NCBI GenBank assembly: GCA_029945425.1
Contig: JAQSDV010000004.1
Location: forward strand, 1,102,991-1,166,990
Length of the DNA: 64,000 nt
Direction of reading: 5' to 3'
From: a bacterium
GTDB lineage: Bacteria > Pseudomonadota > Alphaproteobacteria > Micavibrionales > UBA2020
Of the stretch, positions 8,527 to 16,657 are shown one piece after another. Within the stretch, counting starts at the first letter, position 1. Each line of letters opens with the position of its first letter. Below the pieces are notes generated by a model. The model ran no database searches. It saw only the letters and a list, made by a program, of their open reading frames with translations, and was not told the origin of the DNA. Position numbers and translations under genes: made by a program.

Positions 8527-9744
8527 CTAGACGCGAATAATGCCATCCAGCGCCATCACGCGGTCGGAGCCCGGAAAGACGCGCGACGAGATTTCGGCGT
8601 CGTCCAGCTTCAGGTGATCGCGCAGGATCGCTTTCGCCACCTGCCGCATATCGGTCGTGGGGCGCAGGTCGCGGTTTTCGTGCAGCTGTGTTTTGTCGAG
8701 GCCCGGCCATTTCGTATAGACCTTGCCGCCATTCACCGCGCCGCCCGCCAGCAGCGCGCAGGACGCGGTGCCGTGGTCTGTGCCGTTGGTGCCGTTCTGC
8801 GCGACCGTGCGGCCGAATTCGGTTGCGACCATCACCACGGTTTTTTCCCAATGCGCGCCGAGTTCGGTTTTGAGCGTCGAAATACCGGCATCGAGCGCGG
8901 CGAACAAATTCGCGAGCGGCCCTTTGTCGAGCCCCTGCTGCGCATGCGTGTCCCAGCCGCCCACCTCGATCGTTGCGATGCGCGGGCCTGCGGGGTCGGA
9001 CAGGATCTTGGCGACCGCCGTCACGGTCTGCTTCATGGCGTTTTGGTTCTGCAGCCCCTTGCGCCCGCCCATTTTGCCGAAACCGCTGCCGTCGACGGCG
9101 TTATCGGCAATGTTGTGGACATCGACCGCCTGCGTCAGCGCGGTGTGGAACAGTTTGTCCTTTTGATACAGTTTTTCCAGCGCGATCAGCACCGTGTCGG
9201 CGGGCAGGCCGTCGGCGGCGGGTGCCCAGGTGCCGACGGGCGTATCGCCCTGCATCATCAGCGGGATGGTCTGCCCGACCGACAGCCCCAACTTCCCCGC
9301 ATTGCCGCCATAGAGCGACAGCGCGCGGTTGAGCCAGCCATCACGCGCGCCATTCGGTTTCAACGCGCCGCATTCCAGCACGTTCTGCGCATCGAAATGC
9401 GAGCGTTCGCGGTACGGGGTCGAAACGGCATGGATGACCGCCGCTTCGCCGCCTTTATACATCTCGGTAAATCCGGCGAAGCTTTTATGCGCCGCAAAAA
9501 AGTTGTCGAGTGGCACATAGGCGCTGGAGGGCAGCGCGATGCCGCCGCGTGCGGACGCGTAATTCTTGTCGCCATAGGGCGGCATGGCGGCAAGGCCGTC
9601 CATCGCGCCGCGCAGGATGATAAAGACAAACCGCTCCTCGACCGGCGCTGCCGCAAACGACACCCTGATGCCGGGCGTGGCCATGGCGGCAGCCAGCAGC
9701 CCTGCGCCCTGTAATAATTTCCGGCGTGAAATAACATTTTCCAT
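8527..9744 (-). CDS. DUF1501 domain protein, Tat-exported
   Basis: A 405-residue DUF1501 protein. The N-terminus has a twin-arginine signal (SRRKLLQGAGLLAAAMA), which predicts folded export by Tat. The mature part has the sulfatase/alkaline-phosphatase-like features of the family (FVFIILRGAMDGLA near the start, EVGGWDTHAQQ, VMVATEFGRTVAQNGTNGTDHG). No enzymatic activity is established for the family as far as I know. An excellent AGGAG precedes the ATG and lies in the last codons of the DUF1800 gene, 2 bases away. Paired DUF1800-DUF1501 genes are a common bacterial arrangement. Confidence 0.9.
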   Translation of the reverse strand: MENVISRRKLLQGAGLLAAAMATPGIRVSFAAAPVEERFVFIILRGAMDGLAAMPPYGDKNYASARGGIALPSSAYVPLDNFFAAHKSFAGFTEMYKGGEAAVIHAVSTPYRERSHFDAQNVLECGALKPNGARDGWLNRALSLYGGNAGKLGLSVGQTIPLMMQGDTPVGTWAPAADGLPADTVLIALEKLYQKDKLFHTALTQAVDVHNIADNAVDGSGFGKMGGRKGLQNQNAMKQTVTAVAKILSDPAGPRIATIEVGGWDTHAQQGLDKGPLANLFAALDAGISTLKTELGAHWEKTVVMVATEFGRTVAQNGTNGTDHGTASCALLAGGAVNGGKVYTKWPGLDKTQLHENRDLRPTTDMRQVAKAILRDHLKLDDAEISSRVFPGSDRVMALDGIIRV

Positions 9745-9746
9745 GC

Positions 9747-11120
9747 TTATCTCCTCTGGAATTCGGGGCTGGCGAACAGGATGGTGATGGCTTCTTCCTT
9801 GCTGCCCGCGCGGCTGACGGCAAAACGTGTTTCACCGGATGCAACGGGGCCGATGGTTTGTTCCAGCAAGTCATCCGGCGACAGCCGAGTGGAAATGCCG
9901 CGCGCGATTTTACGGGCGAGGTCGATGCGCTGCAGAAGCGCCTCCGCACCCACCCAGTCCTTCGCCTGATCGCTCCATCCGGCGGGGGAGGGGGCGGAAA
10001 ACGGCATCTGTCCCAGCAGCTTGAACGCGCCTACCAGCCGGAGGTCGTCGACCTCGCCCGACGCGCCGCTAGCGCGCAGCATCGATACGACGTAATCATT
10101 CGGCGTTTTCACCTTCGCGAGCGGCTCCGCCCATGCTTCCGGCAGAGACAGCAGCGTTTTGTAAACAGGCAGGAGATTGCCGTTACTGCGCGTGAAGGCG
10201 ATCGCCAGCTGGTTGATGGCGGATTCAGGCGGATCGTCGGCGATGAAATGCCGCGCCAATTTTGTTGCGATAAATTTCGCGGTCGCGGGATGAACGGCGA
10301 AGGTCGCCAGCGCCTTTTCACCCTCGTTCACGCCGTCCTGTTCGTAAATTTCGCCCAGCAGTTTTTTCTGTCCCGGTTCATGCACCATCTTGCGGAAGAA
10401 AAATCCCGACCCGTCACCACGCCCGTCGGCATCGATCGACCAGCCGGTCAGGATTTTCGCGAATTCCGTGACGTCGGATTGCGTGTAGCCGCCATTCACG
10501 CCGAGCGTATGCAGCTCCATGATTTCCCGCGCGAGGTTTTCGTTGAGGCCTTTGCCGTTGCGCGCAAAGAGCGAATTCGGGCCGATGGATTTCTGGTTGT
10601 CGAGATACATCAACATTGCGGGGTGATGCGTCGATGCGCGCAGCAGCGTCAGGAAATCGCCCATGATGTTCGGGCGGATCGCCTCCCGCTCGAAATCGGC
10701 CAGCAGCCCCATCTGGAACGGCTTGGTCGATGATACCGTGAAATGGTTGCTCCAGAATTGAACAAGGCGTTCAAAAAACGGCGCGTCGCTTTGCGCGATC
10801 ACGCGGGTGCGGCGGGCGATATCCTTCAGGTAGCCTTTGCCCTGCTGTTTCAGCATGGACTTAATCTCGGCGGCGCCCTCGGCATCTACATCGCCAGACC
10901 GCGCTTTTTTCAGCATCTTCTTGTTTTCGCGGTAGCCCTTCAACTCCTCCAGCGCCTCCATGGTGCCGGGGATGCCGTCATAGGCCGAAACCTTGGCGTG
11001 GCGCGCATTCAACTGGGCATGCAGCCAGCCCGTCGGATCGGCGGAAATCGTTGATAACTCATCCTTTTTTCCGCCTAGGCCAAAGCGGTTCGCGGCGATG
11101 AAGGCTTCGATGGATGACAT
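9747..11120 (-). CDS. DUF1800 domain protein
   Basis: A 457-residue DUF1800 family protein. The N-terminal AFIAANRFGLGGKKDEL and the central NLAREIMELHTLGVNGGYTQ followed by VTEFAKILTGW are characteristic of the family, as is FWSNHFTVS. There is no obvious signal peptide in this reading, although DUF1800 proteins usually act with an exported DUF1501 partner. It is the first gene of a two- or three-gene leftward operon. The biochemical role is unknown. Confidence 0.9.
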   Translation of the reverse strand: MSSIEAFIAANRFGLGGKKDELSTISADPTGWLHAQLNARHAKVSAYDGIPGTMEALEELKGYRENKKMLKKARSGDVDAEGAAEIKSMLKQQGKGYLKDIARRTRVIAQSDAPFFERLVQFWSNHFTVSSTKPFQMGLLADFEREAIRPNIMGDFLTLLRASTHHPAMLMYLDNQKSIGPNSLFARNGKGLNENLAREIMELHTLGVNGGYTQSDVTEFAKILTGWSIDADGRGDGSGFFFRKMVHEPGQKKLLGEIYEQDGVNEGEKALATFAVHPATAKFIATKLARHFIADDPPESAINQLAIAFTRSNGNLLPVYKTLLSLPEAWAEPLAKVKTPNDYVVSMLRASGASGEVDDLRLVGAFKLLGQMPFSAPSPAGWSDQAKDWVGAEALLQRIDLARKIARGISTRLSPDDLLEQTIGPVASGETRFAVSRAGSKEEAITILFASPEFQRR

Positions 11121-11188
11121 GAATCGCTCCTGCGTGATGCGGATATCATCTTATACGCAAGATATTACCAAAGCCCTGCGCGGGGTAG

Positions 11189-11995
11189 TCAGATACCCAG
11201 AACGTCGCGCATGGAATAAAGCCCCGGTTTCTGGCCGCCCAGCCACATGGCCGCGCGCACCGCGCCCTTGGCGAACAGGGAACGGTCGGAAGCCTTGTGC
11301 GAAAATTCGATGCGTTCGCCCGTGCCGGCAAAGGTCACGGTATGGTCGCCGACCACATCGCCGCCGCGGAAAACGGAAATGCCGATTGCGCCGACGGGTC
11401 GCGCGCCGATCTGCCCGTAACGCGCGGGCACCAGCGCATCATCAAGGTTCACGCCGCGGCCTTTCGCGACCGATTGCGCGAGCGCAAGCGCGGTGCCGGA
11501 TGGCGCGTCGATTTTATGGCGGTGATGCGCCTCGAAAATTTCGATGTCGTATTCGGTGTCCAGCATCGCGGCTGCTTTTTCCACCATCGACAGCAGCAGG
11601 TTGACGCCGACGCTCATATTGGCGGCCTGCAAAACGGGCGACTTCTGGCTGGCAACCTTCAGCGCGGCCATTTCCGGCTCGCCAAGGCCTGTCGTGCCGA
11701 CAACAAGGGCGCGGCCATGTTCATGCGCCAGCTGCGCATGTTCGATCAGCGCATCAGCGGTTGTGAAATCGATCAGCACGTCGCAGGATTTGAACGCGTC
11801 CTGCTTGCTGGTGGTGACGCAAGTGCCGCAGGGGTCGATGCCCAGAATACCGCCCATATCCTTGCCCAGCGCCCAGCTTTTGTTATGCTCGACAGCGTGG
11901 TGGAGCGTGGCATGCGCATGCTGCTTGCTCAAAATTTCCCGCGCAATCATCTGGCCCATGCGGCCCGCGCCGCCCAGAACACCGATCTTGATCAT
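11189..11995 (-). CDS. dapB: 4-hydroxy-tetrahydrodipicolinate reductase
   Basis: A 268-residue DapB, which uses NAD(P)H to reduce the dehydrated dihydrodipicolinate intermediate in the lysine/diaminopimelate pathway. The Rossmann loop is GVLGGAGRMGQMIA at the N-terminus and the family signature EAHHRHKIDAPSGTAL at about 155-169 carries the catalytic His and Lys. Its ATG overlaps the upstream gene's stop by 4 bases (ATGA), so the two are translationally coupled. The dnaK-dnaJ genes lie just upstream on the same strand, a typical alphaproteobacterial order. Confidence 0.97.
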   Translation of the reverse strand: MIKIGVLGGAGRMGQMIAREILSKQHAHATLHHAVEHNKSWALGKDMGGILGIDPCGTCVTTSKQDAFKSCDVLIDFTTADALIEHAQLAHEHGRALVVGTTGLGEPEMAALKVASQKSPVLQAANMSVGVNLLLSMVEKAAAMLDTEYDIEIFEAHHRHKIDAPSGTALALAQSVAKGRGVNLDDALVPARYGQIGARPVGAIGISVFRGGDVVGDHTVTFAGTGERIEFSHKASDRSLFAKGAVRAAMWLGGQKPGLYSMRDVLGI

Positions 11996-12405
11996 TCTTT
12001 TTCTCCGTCATTATTTGCGCTGAGTTCGCAGGTGATGTTATCAGGGCCCCAGTTGAAAGATTTTTTTACGGGGATGGATACGCCTTGCGACGCGGTTTCC
12101 GGCAGGGCGATCTGGATCGCCATATTGTCGATCACGGTCAGGGCGACGCCTTCGGGTGCGGTGATGGTGAGTGTGCCGTTTTCAAAACTGTAGGCATAGC
12201 CGGGCGTCGGTGTTTCCAGCACGCCTTTCAGAAGGTAGCCTTCGCCGGTTTTGACAATGGTGAAGCCGGGCGGGGAGCAGGTGCCGGCGGCGGGCGCGGT
12301 CGGCAGCGGATGCTGCGGTTCCGGCTCGGCGGCGACAAGGGCAAGCGCGGGCGTTGCGAACAACAGCGCGGCGCAGGCAATCAGGGGCAACAGGCGTTTT
12401 TTCAT
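11992..12405 (-). CDS. hypothetical exported protein
   Basis: A 137-residue protein with a clear Sec signal peptide (MKKRLLPLIACAALLFATPALA), so the mature part should be periplasmic. The rest looks like a small beta-rich domain with two cysteines (GTCSPPGF and NITCELS) that could form a disulfide. I do not recognise a family. It sits between dnaJ and dapB and is coupled to dapB by a 4-base overlap, which makes it part of that operon. Confidence 0.78.
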   Translation of the reverse strand: MKKRLLPLIACAALLFATPALALVAAEPEPQHPLPTAPAAGTCSPPGFTIVKTGEGYLLKGVLETPTPGYAYSFENGTLTITAPEGVALTVIDNMAIQIALPETASQGVSIPVKKSFNWGPDNITCELSANNDGEKE

Positions 12406-12491
12406 GGCTTAAACTTCCTTTCCCTGACTATCCCCAATCCGCGCAGAATTGGCAAGTGGGGCGCGCTATCGGGCGGGAAGCGAGACTAACC

Positions 12492-13676
12492 TTAATCCTT
12501 CAGATCTTCCCAAAGGTCTTTGACCTTGGCGAAGAAGCTGGAGGATTGCGGGTTGGTCTTGTCGTCGGGGGCGTCGCCTGCGAATTGCTGCAGCAGTTCT
12601 TTCTGCTTTTTCGTCAGGTTGACGGGCGTTTCCACCAGCACTTCGACGAACATGTCGCCGCGCACGGGGGATCGCAAAATCGTCATGCCCTTGCCCTTCA
12701 GGCGGAATTGCTGGCCGGTTTGCGTGCCGGACGGGATCGTCACCTTCATGCGCTTGCCGTCGATGGTGGGCACTTCGATCGTGCCGCCCAATGCGACCGT
12801 CGTCATCGGCACAGGCACGCGGCAGAACAAGTTCGACGCCTCGCGCTGGAAGAAACGGTGGGGGCGGATGGACAGGAATACGTATAGATCACCGGCAGGT
12901 CCGCCGCGCACGCCCGCTTCGCCCTCACCGGCAAGTCGAATTCTTGTGCCGTCCTCGATACCCGCAGGGATGGAAACCTGCAGCGTTTTTTCCTGACGGT
13001 TGCGGCCCGATCCGCCACAGATATGGCAGGGCGTCTTGATCGTCTGGCCCTGGCCGCCGCAACCGGGGCAGGTGCGCTCTACCGTGAAAAATCCTTGCTG
13101 TGCGCGGATGCGGCCTGTGCCGCGGCAGGTGTCGCAGACTTCGGGCTTGGTGCCTTTTTCCGCGCCGGAGCCGTTGCAGCCGCCGCAGGCGTTGAAGCTT
13201 GCGGTTTTAACTTTTGCTTCCTTGCCGGCAAACGCTTCCTCCAGCGTCACTTCGAATTCGTGGCTGAGGTCTGCGCCGCGACGTGCGGATTCACCGCCGC
13301 CGCTGCGCGCGCGGCCTGCGCCGCCGGCCTGCTGCTGGCCCATGAAGTCGCCGAACATTTCCTCGAAGATATCGGAAAATCCTGCGCCGCCGAAGCCGCC
13401 GCCCATGCCGCCGGCGCCCGCATTGCGCCCGCCGGCGCCAGCCATACCGCCGTCAAACGCGCCATGGCCGAACCGGTCATAGGCTGCGCGCTTTTGTTCG
13501 TCCGAGAGGATGCCGTAGGCCTCGCTGATTTCCTTGAATTTGGCTTCCGCTTCTTTATTGCCCGGATTTTTATCGGGGTGATATTGCATGGCGAGCTTGC
13601 GGTAAGCTTTTTTAAGCTCGTCCGCGCTGGCTTTTTTTTCCACGTTCAGAAGCTGGTAATAATCTTTTTTCGCCAT
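12492..13676 (-). CDS. dnaJ: chaperone DnaJ
   Basis: A 394-residue type I J-protein, the DnaK cochaperone that delivers substrates and stimulates ATP hydrolysis. The J-domain is at 1-70 with HPD in YHPDKNPG, followed by a Gly/Phe-rich linker (about 75-125). Four CxxCxGxG zinc repeats follow: [24 protein letters not shown] and CHICGGSG. The two C-terminal beta domains follow. It lies 71 bases after dnaK, separated by a strong hairpin. Confidence 0.98.
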   Translation of the reverse strand: MAKKDYYQLLNVEKKASADELKKAYRKLAMQYHPDKNPGNKEAEAKFKEISEAYGILSDEQKRAAYDRFGHGAFDGGMAGAGGRNAGAGGMGGGFGGAGFSDIFEEMFGDFMGQQQAGGAGRARSGGGESARRGADLSHEFEVTLEEAFAGKEAKVKTASFNACGGCNGSGAEKGTKPEVCDTCRGTGRIRAQQGFFTVERTCPGCGGQGQTIKTPCHICGGSGRNRQEKTLQVSIPAGIEDGTRIRLAGEGEAGVRGGPAGDLYVFLSIRPHRFFQREASNLFCRVPVPMTTVALGGTIEVPTIDGKRMKVTIPSGTQTGQQFRLKGKGMTILRSPVRGDMFVEVLVETPVNLTKKQKELLQQFAGDAPDDKTNPQSSSFFAKVKDLWEDLKD

Positions 13677-13697
13677 TTAAATGCCCTGTGCCGAAGC

Positions 13698-13728
13698 GGG
13701 AGGGCGGCATTTAAAACGCCGCCCTCCC
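13698..13728 (-). promoter_or_regulatory. intercistronic hairpin between dnaK and dnaJ
   Basis: A perfect 11-bp inverted repeat (GGGAGGGCGGC at 13698-13708 with its complement at 13718-13728) encloses a 9-base AT-rich loop. There is no T-tract on the minus strand, so it is not a classical terminator. It may stabilise the dnaK mRNA 3' end or reduce read-through into dnaJ. Confidence 0.6.
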
Positions 13729-13747
13729 TTGAATATGCTTTCGGATA

Positions 13748-15721
13748 TTAGTGCGCGGATTTCTTCCGGCCGTTTTCGTCGACTTCGGTGAATTCAGCGT
13801 CAACGATTTCGGCATCGTCCTTGCCGCGCGCGTCGCCGGGATCGGTGCCGCCGCCGAATTCGGTCGGGCCGGAACCGCCGCCCATATCGGACATGTCCGG
13901 GCCGGGGCCTTGGTCGCCGCCGTCCTTGTACAGCAGCTCGCCCAGTTTCATGGCTGCTTCCTGCAGCGATTCCGTTTTCTTGCGGATCGTCACCAGATCG
14001 TCGCCGCCCATGACTTCCTTCAGCGACGCAACTGCGTTTTCAACCGCCATGCGTTCCGCCTGCGGTGCCTTCTCGCCCGCGTCCTTCAGCGTTTTCTCCG
14101 CCGAGTGGACGAGGGATTCAGCGCGGTTCTTGGTTTCAGCCGCTTCCTTGCGGCCCTTGTCGACCGATGCGTTTTCTTCCGCTTCCTTCACCATGCGCTT
14201 GATGTCGGAATCGGAAAGACCGCCGGACGCCTGGATGCGAATCTGCTGCTCCTTGCCGGTCGCCTTGTCCTTCGCGGACACCTGCACGATACCGTTCGCA
14301 TCGATGTCAAAGGTGACTTCTATCTGCGGCACGCCGCGCGGTGCGGTCGGGATACCGACGAGGTCGAACTGGCCGAGGATTTTGTTGTCCGCCGCCATTT
14401 CGCGTTCGCCCTGGAACACGCGGATGGTGACAGCGCCCTGGCCGTCTTCCGCGGTCGAGAAGGTCTGCGATTTTTTCGTCGGGATCGTCGTGTTGCGCTC
14501 GATCAGGCGCGTGAACACGCCGCCCAGCGTCTCGATGCCGAGCGAAAGCGGGGTCACGTCCAGCAGCAGGACGTCTTTCACGTCGCCGGCCAGAACGCCG
14601 CCCTGGATCGCCGCGCCGTCTGCCACGACTTCGTCGGGGTTGACGCCGCGATGGGGTTCCTTGCCGAAGAATTCCTTCACGATCTCGATCACTTTGGGCA
14701 TGCGGGTCATGCCGCCGACAAGCACGACTTCATCGATATCGGAAACCTTCACGCCCGCATCGCGGATCGCCGCCTTGCAGGGCTCGAGCGTTTTCATGAG
14801 CAGGTCGCCGACCAGCTCTTCCAGCTTCGCGCGTTTCATCGTCAGGACAAGGTGTTTCGGGCCGTTCGCGTCTGCCGTGATGAAGGGCAGGTTGACTTCG
14901 GTCTGCACGGAAGACGACAGCTCGATCTTCGCCTTTTCAGCCGCCTCTTTCAGGCGCTGCAGCGCGAGTTTGTCTTTGCGCAGGTCGATATTGTGTTCTT
15001 TTTTGAACTCTTCCGCGAGGAAGTCGATAATGCGCAAGTCAAAGTCTTCACCGCCGAGGAACGTGTCGCCGTTGGTGGATTTCACTTCGAACACGCCGTC
15101 GCCGATTTCAAGAACGGAGACGTCGAACGTACCGCCGCCCAAGTCATAGACCGCGATCGTGCCGGTGTTTTTCTTGTCCAAACCGTATGCAAGCGCCGCC
15201 GCCGTCGGCTCGTTGATAATGCGCAGGACATCGAGGCCCGCAATGCGGCCCGCGTCCTTGGTCGCCTGACGCTGGCTGTCGTTAAAATATGCGGGCACGG
15301 TGATGACCGCCTTGGTGACTTTTTCGCCAAGGTAGTTTTCTGCCGTTTCCTTCATTTTCTGCAGGACCATGGCCGAGATCTGCGAAGGCGCGAATTTTTC
15401 GCCGTCGATTTCGACCCATGCCGCGCCGCCGTCGCCTTCAATGATTTTGAAGGGGGCTTTTTCAGCCATTTTGCGCACTTCGGGCTCATTAAAGCGGCGG
15501 CCGATCAGGCGCTTGATCGCATAGAGGGTTTTGTCGGGGTTCGTGACCGCCTGGCGTTTTGCCGGCTGGCCGACGAGACGTTCGCCGTCCTTCGTGAAGG
15601 CGATCATGGAGGGGGTTGTGCGTGCGCCCTCTGCGTTTTCGATAATCTTGGCCTTGTCGCCTTCCATTACTGCTACGCAGGAGTTGGTCGTGCCAAGGTC
15701 GATGCCGATGATTTTGCTCAT
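13748..15721 (-). CDS. dnaK: chaperone DnaK (Hsp70)
   Basis: A 657-residue Hsp70 ATPase. The nucleotide-binding domain starts [14 protein letters not shown] and contains the second phosphate loop [13 protein letters not shown]. The substrate-binding domain includes [17 protein letters not shown]. The C-terminal tail is Gly/Asp-rich and ends [16 protein letters not shown], a little longer than the usual EEVD-like end of bacterial DnaK. The frame is open upstream, but ATG 15721 is the start because AAGGA lies before it and the sequence then begins [10 protein letters not shown]. Heat-shock control is expected, but no CIRCE element is visible. Confidence 0.98.
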   Translation of the reverse strand: MSKIIGIDLGTTNSCVAVMEGDKAKIIENAEGARTTPSMIAFTKDGERLVGQPAKRQAVTNPDKTLYAIKRLIGRRFNEPEVRKMAEKAPFKIIEGDGGAAWVEIDGEKFAPSQISAMVLQKMKETAENYLGEKVTKAVITVPAYFNDSQRQATKDAGRIAGLDVLRIINEPTAAALAYGLDKKNTGTIAVYDLGGGTFDVSVLEIGDGVFEVKSTNGDTFLGGEDFDLRIIDFLAEEFKKEHNIDLRKDKLALQRLKEAAEKAKIELSSSVQTEVNLPFITADANGPKHLVLTMKRAKLEELVGDLLMKTLEPCKAAIRDAGVKVSDIDEVVLVGGMTRMPKVIEIVKEFFGKEPHRGVNPDEVVADGAAIQGGVLAGDVKDVLLLDVTPLSLGIETLGGVFTRLIERNTTIPTKKSQTFSTAEDGQGAVTIRVFQGEREMAADNKILGQFDLVGIPTAPRGVPQIEVTFDIDANGIVQVSAKDKATGKEQQIRIQASGGLSDSDIKRMVKEAEENASVDKGRKEAAETKNRAESLVHSAEKTLKDAGEKAPQAERMAVENAVASLKEVMGGDDLVTIRKKTESLQEAAMKLGELLYKDGGDQGPGPDMSDMGGGSGPTEFGGGTDPGDARGKDDAEIVDAEFTEVDENGRKKSAH

Positions 15722-15940
15722 TTTTTTTTTCCTTTTCGAGTGGCAAATTCTTAGGACAGGCCTTGCAATCAAGCACCCGTCCCAATTCCCAAGTACTTAC
15801 GCGCCTGAGATAGCGTTCTGGCAGGAAATTACTACCCTTTGGCCGTGAAGTGAAGTCATTTTCTGGCAGCCGTTTCCGGCCCCTTTTCAGGCTTTATACG
15901 GGGGTTTTGCGGCATTGGATCACACCTGTTCCCGCACAAG

Positions 15941-15976
15941 GAAAAACCGCCCCGGCGGTGACGCGCGGGGCGGTTT
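15941..15976 (-). terminator. rho-independent terminator after the 16615 gene
   Basis: A 10-bp stem (AAACCGCCCC at 15944-15953 with GGGGCGGTTT at 15967-15976) with a 13-base GC-rich loop is followed on the minus strand by TTTTT. It ends the aas/16001 transcript just before the dnaK leader. Confidence 0.85.
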
Positions 15977-16000
15977 GTTCTTAACGCGTGGAGGCTTCGA

Positions 16001-16615
16001 TTAGAGGTCGAAGCTGCCGCCGCCGTTGTTTTTCTTTTTCGGGGCGGCGGGGGTGTTGTTGTTCGCGGGTGCTGCGCCGAGGCCGAGTTCGGAAGCGAGG
16101 CCTTGCTTGGCTGCTTCGTAGGCGGCTTGCAGTTTCGGTGCGTTCAGGTTCTGGAACACAACGGCTTCCTGCGCGGTCGACTGCGTGAAGGCTTCGGTCA
16201 GCTGTTCGCGTGCGCCTTCGGGCAGTGCGCCTTCGCGCAGGCCTTTGGCGAGGTCTTGCAGCATGACAACCGACAGGGCGGTCGATGCCTGGCTGATGTT
16301 CATGGGGGGCGCGTCAAACGGGCTTGCGTTCGTCAGATCGGTCACGAAGCTGTTGACGTCTGCGCTGTAGTCAGCCGCGAACTGTTCGGGGTCGCCAACG
16401 ATCGAGGGGCCGGCCGTCATCAGGACAACGCCGACGGCGAGTGCTTCTTTTTCAGCGTCGGAACGGTCGACGTTCTGTTCGATCAGGTCGATGGCGCGGT
16501 TCTGAACGGTTTTCAGTTCAACGGGCGTGTTGTCGCCGATGATGTACTGGAACATTTTGTCCTGGTCGTCAAAAATCTTCGCAAGCTGCGGGTATTTCGA
16601 AGTGAGGTCGGTCAT
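16001..16615 (-). CDS. hypothetical protein with basic Asn/Gly tail
   Basis: A 204-residue soluble protein that I do not recognise. The first 165 residues look alpha-helical. The C-terminus is low complexity (APANNNTPAAPKKKNNGGG) and ends SFDL. Another unrecognised protein of this window (30676-31377) also ends SKSFDL. It lies 42 bases downstream of the acyltransferase/acyl-ACP synthetase gene, is probably cotranscribed with it, and is followed by a terminator. Confidence 0.72.
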   Translation of the reverse strand: MTDLTSKYPQLAKIFDDQDKMFQYIIGDNTPVELKTVQNRAIDLIEQNVDRSDAEKEALAVGVVLMTAGPSIVGDPEQFAADYSADVNSFVTDLTNASPFDAPPMNISQASTALSVVMLQDLAKGLREGALPEGAREQLTEAFTQSTAQEAVVFQNLNAPKLQAAYEAAKQGLASELGLGAAPANNNTPAAPKKKNNGGGSFDL

Positions 16616-16657
16616 CTGTCTGTACTCTCTTTCGGGGTTGGTTTTTTTGGTTATTGT

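Noticed and set aside
13751..15754. A 667-codon open frame on the plus strand opposite dnaK
   Set aside because: It is an antisense shadow produced by GC-rich codon use; the encoded protein is Arg/Phe/His-rich without motifs, while dnaK on the other strand is unmistakable.
15750..15773. Possible RpoH-type promoter before dnaK (CTTG and CCTAAG on the minus strand)
   Set aside because: The spacing is possible but the -10 box is a poor match, so I do not list it as a feature.
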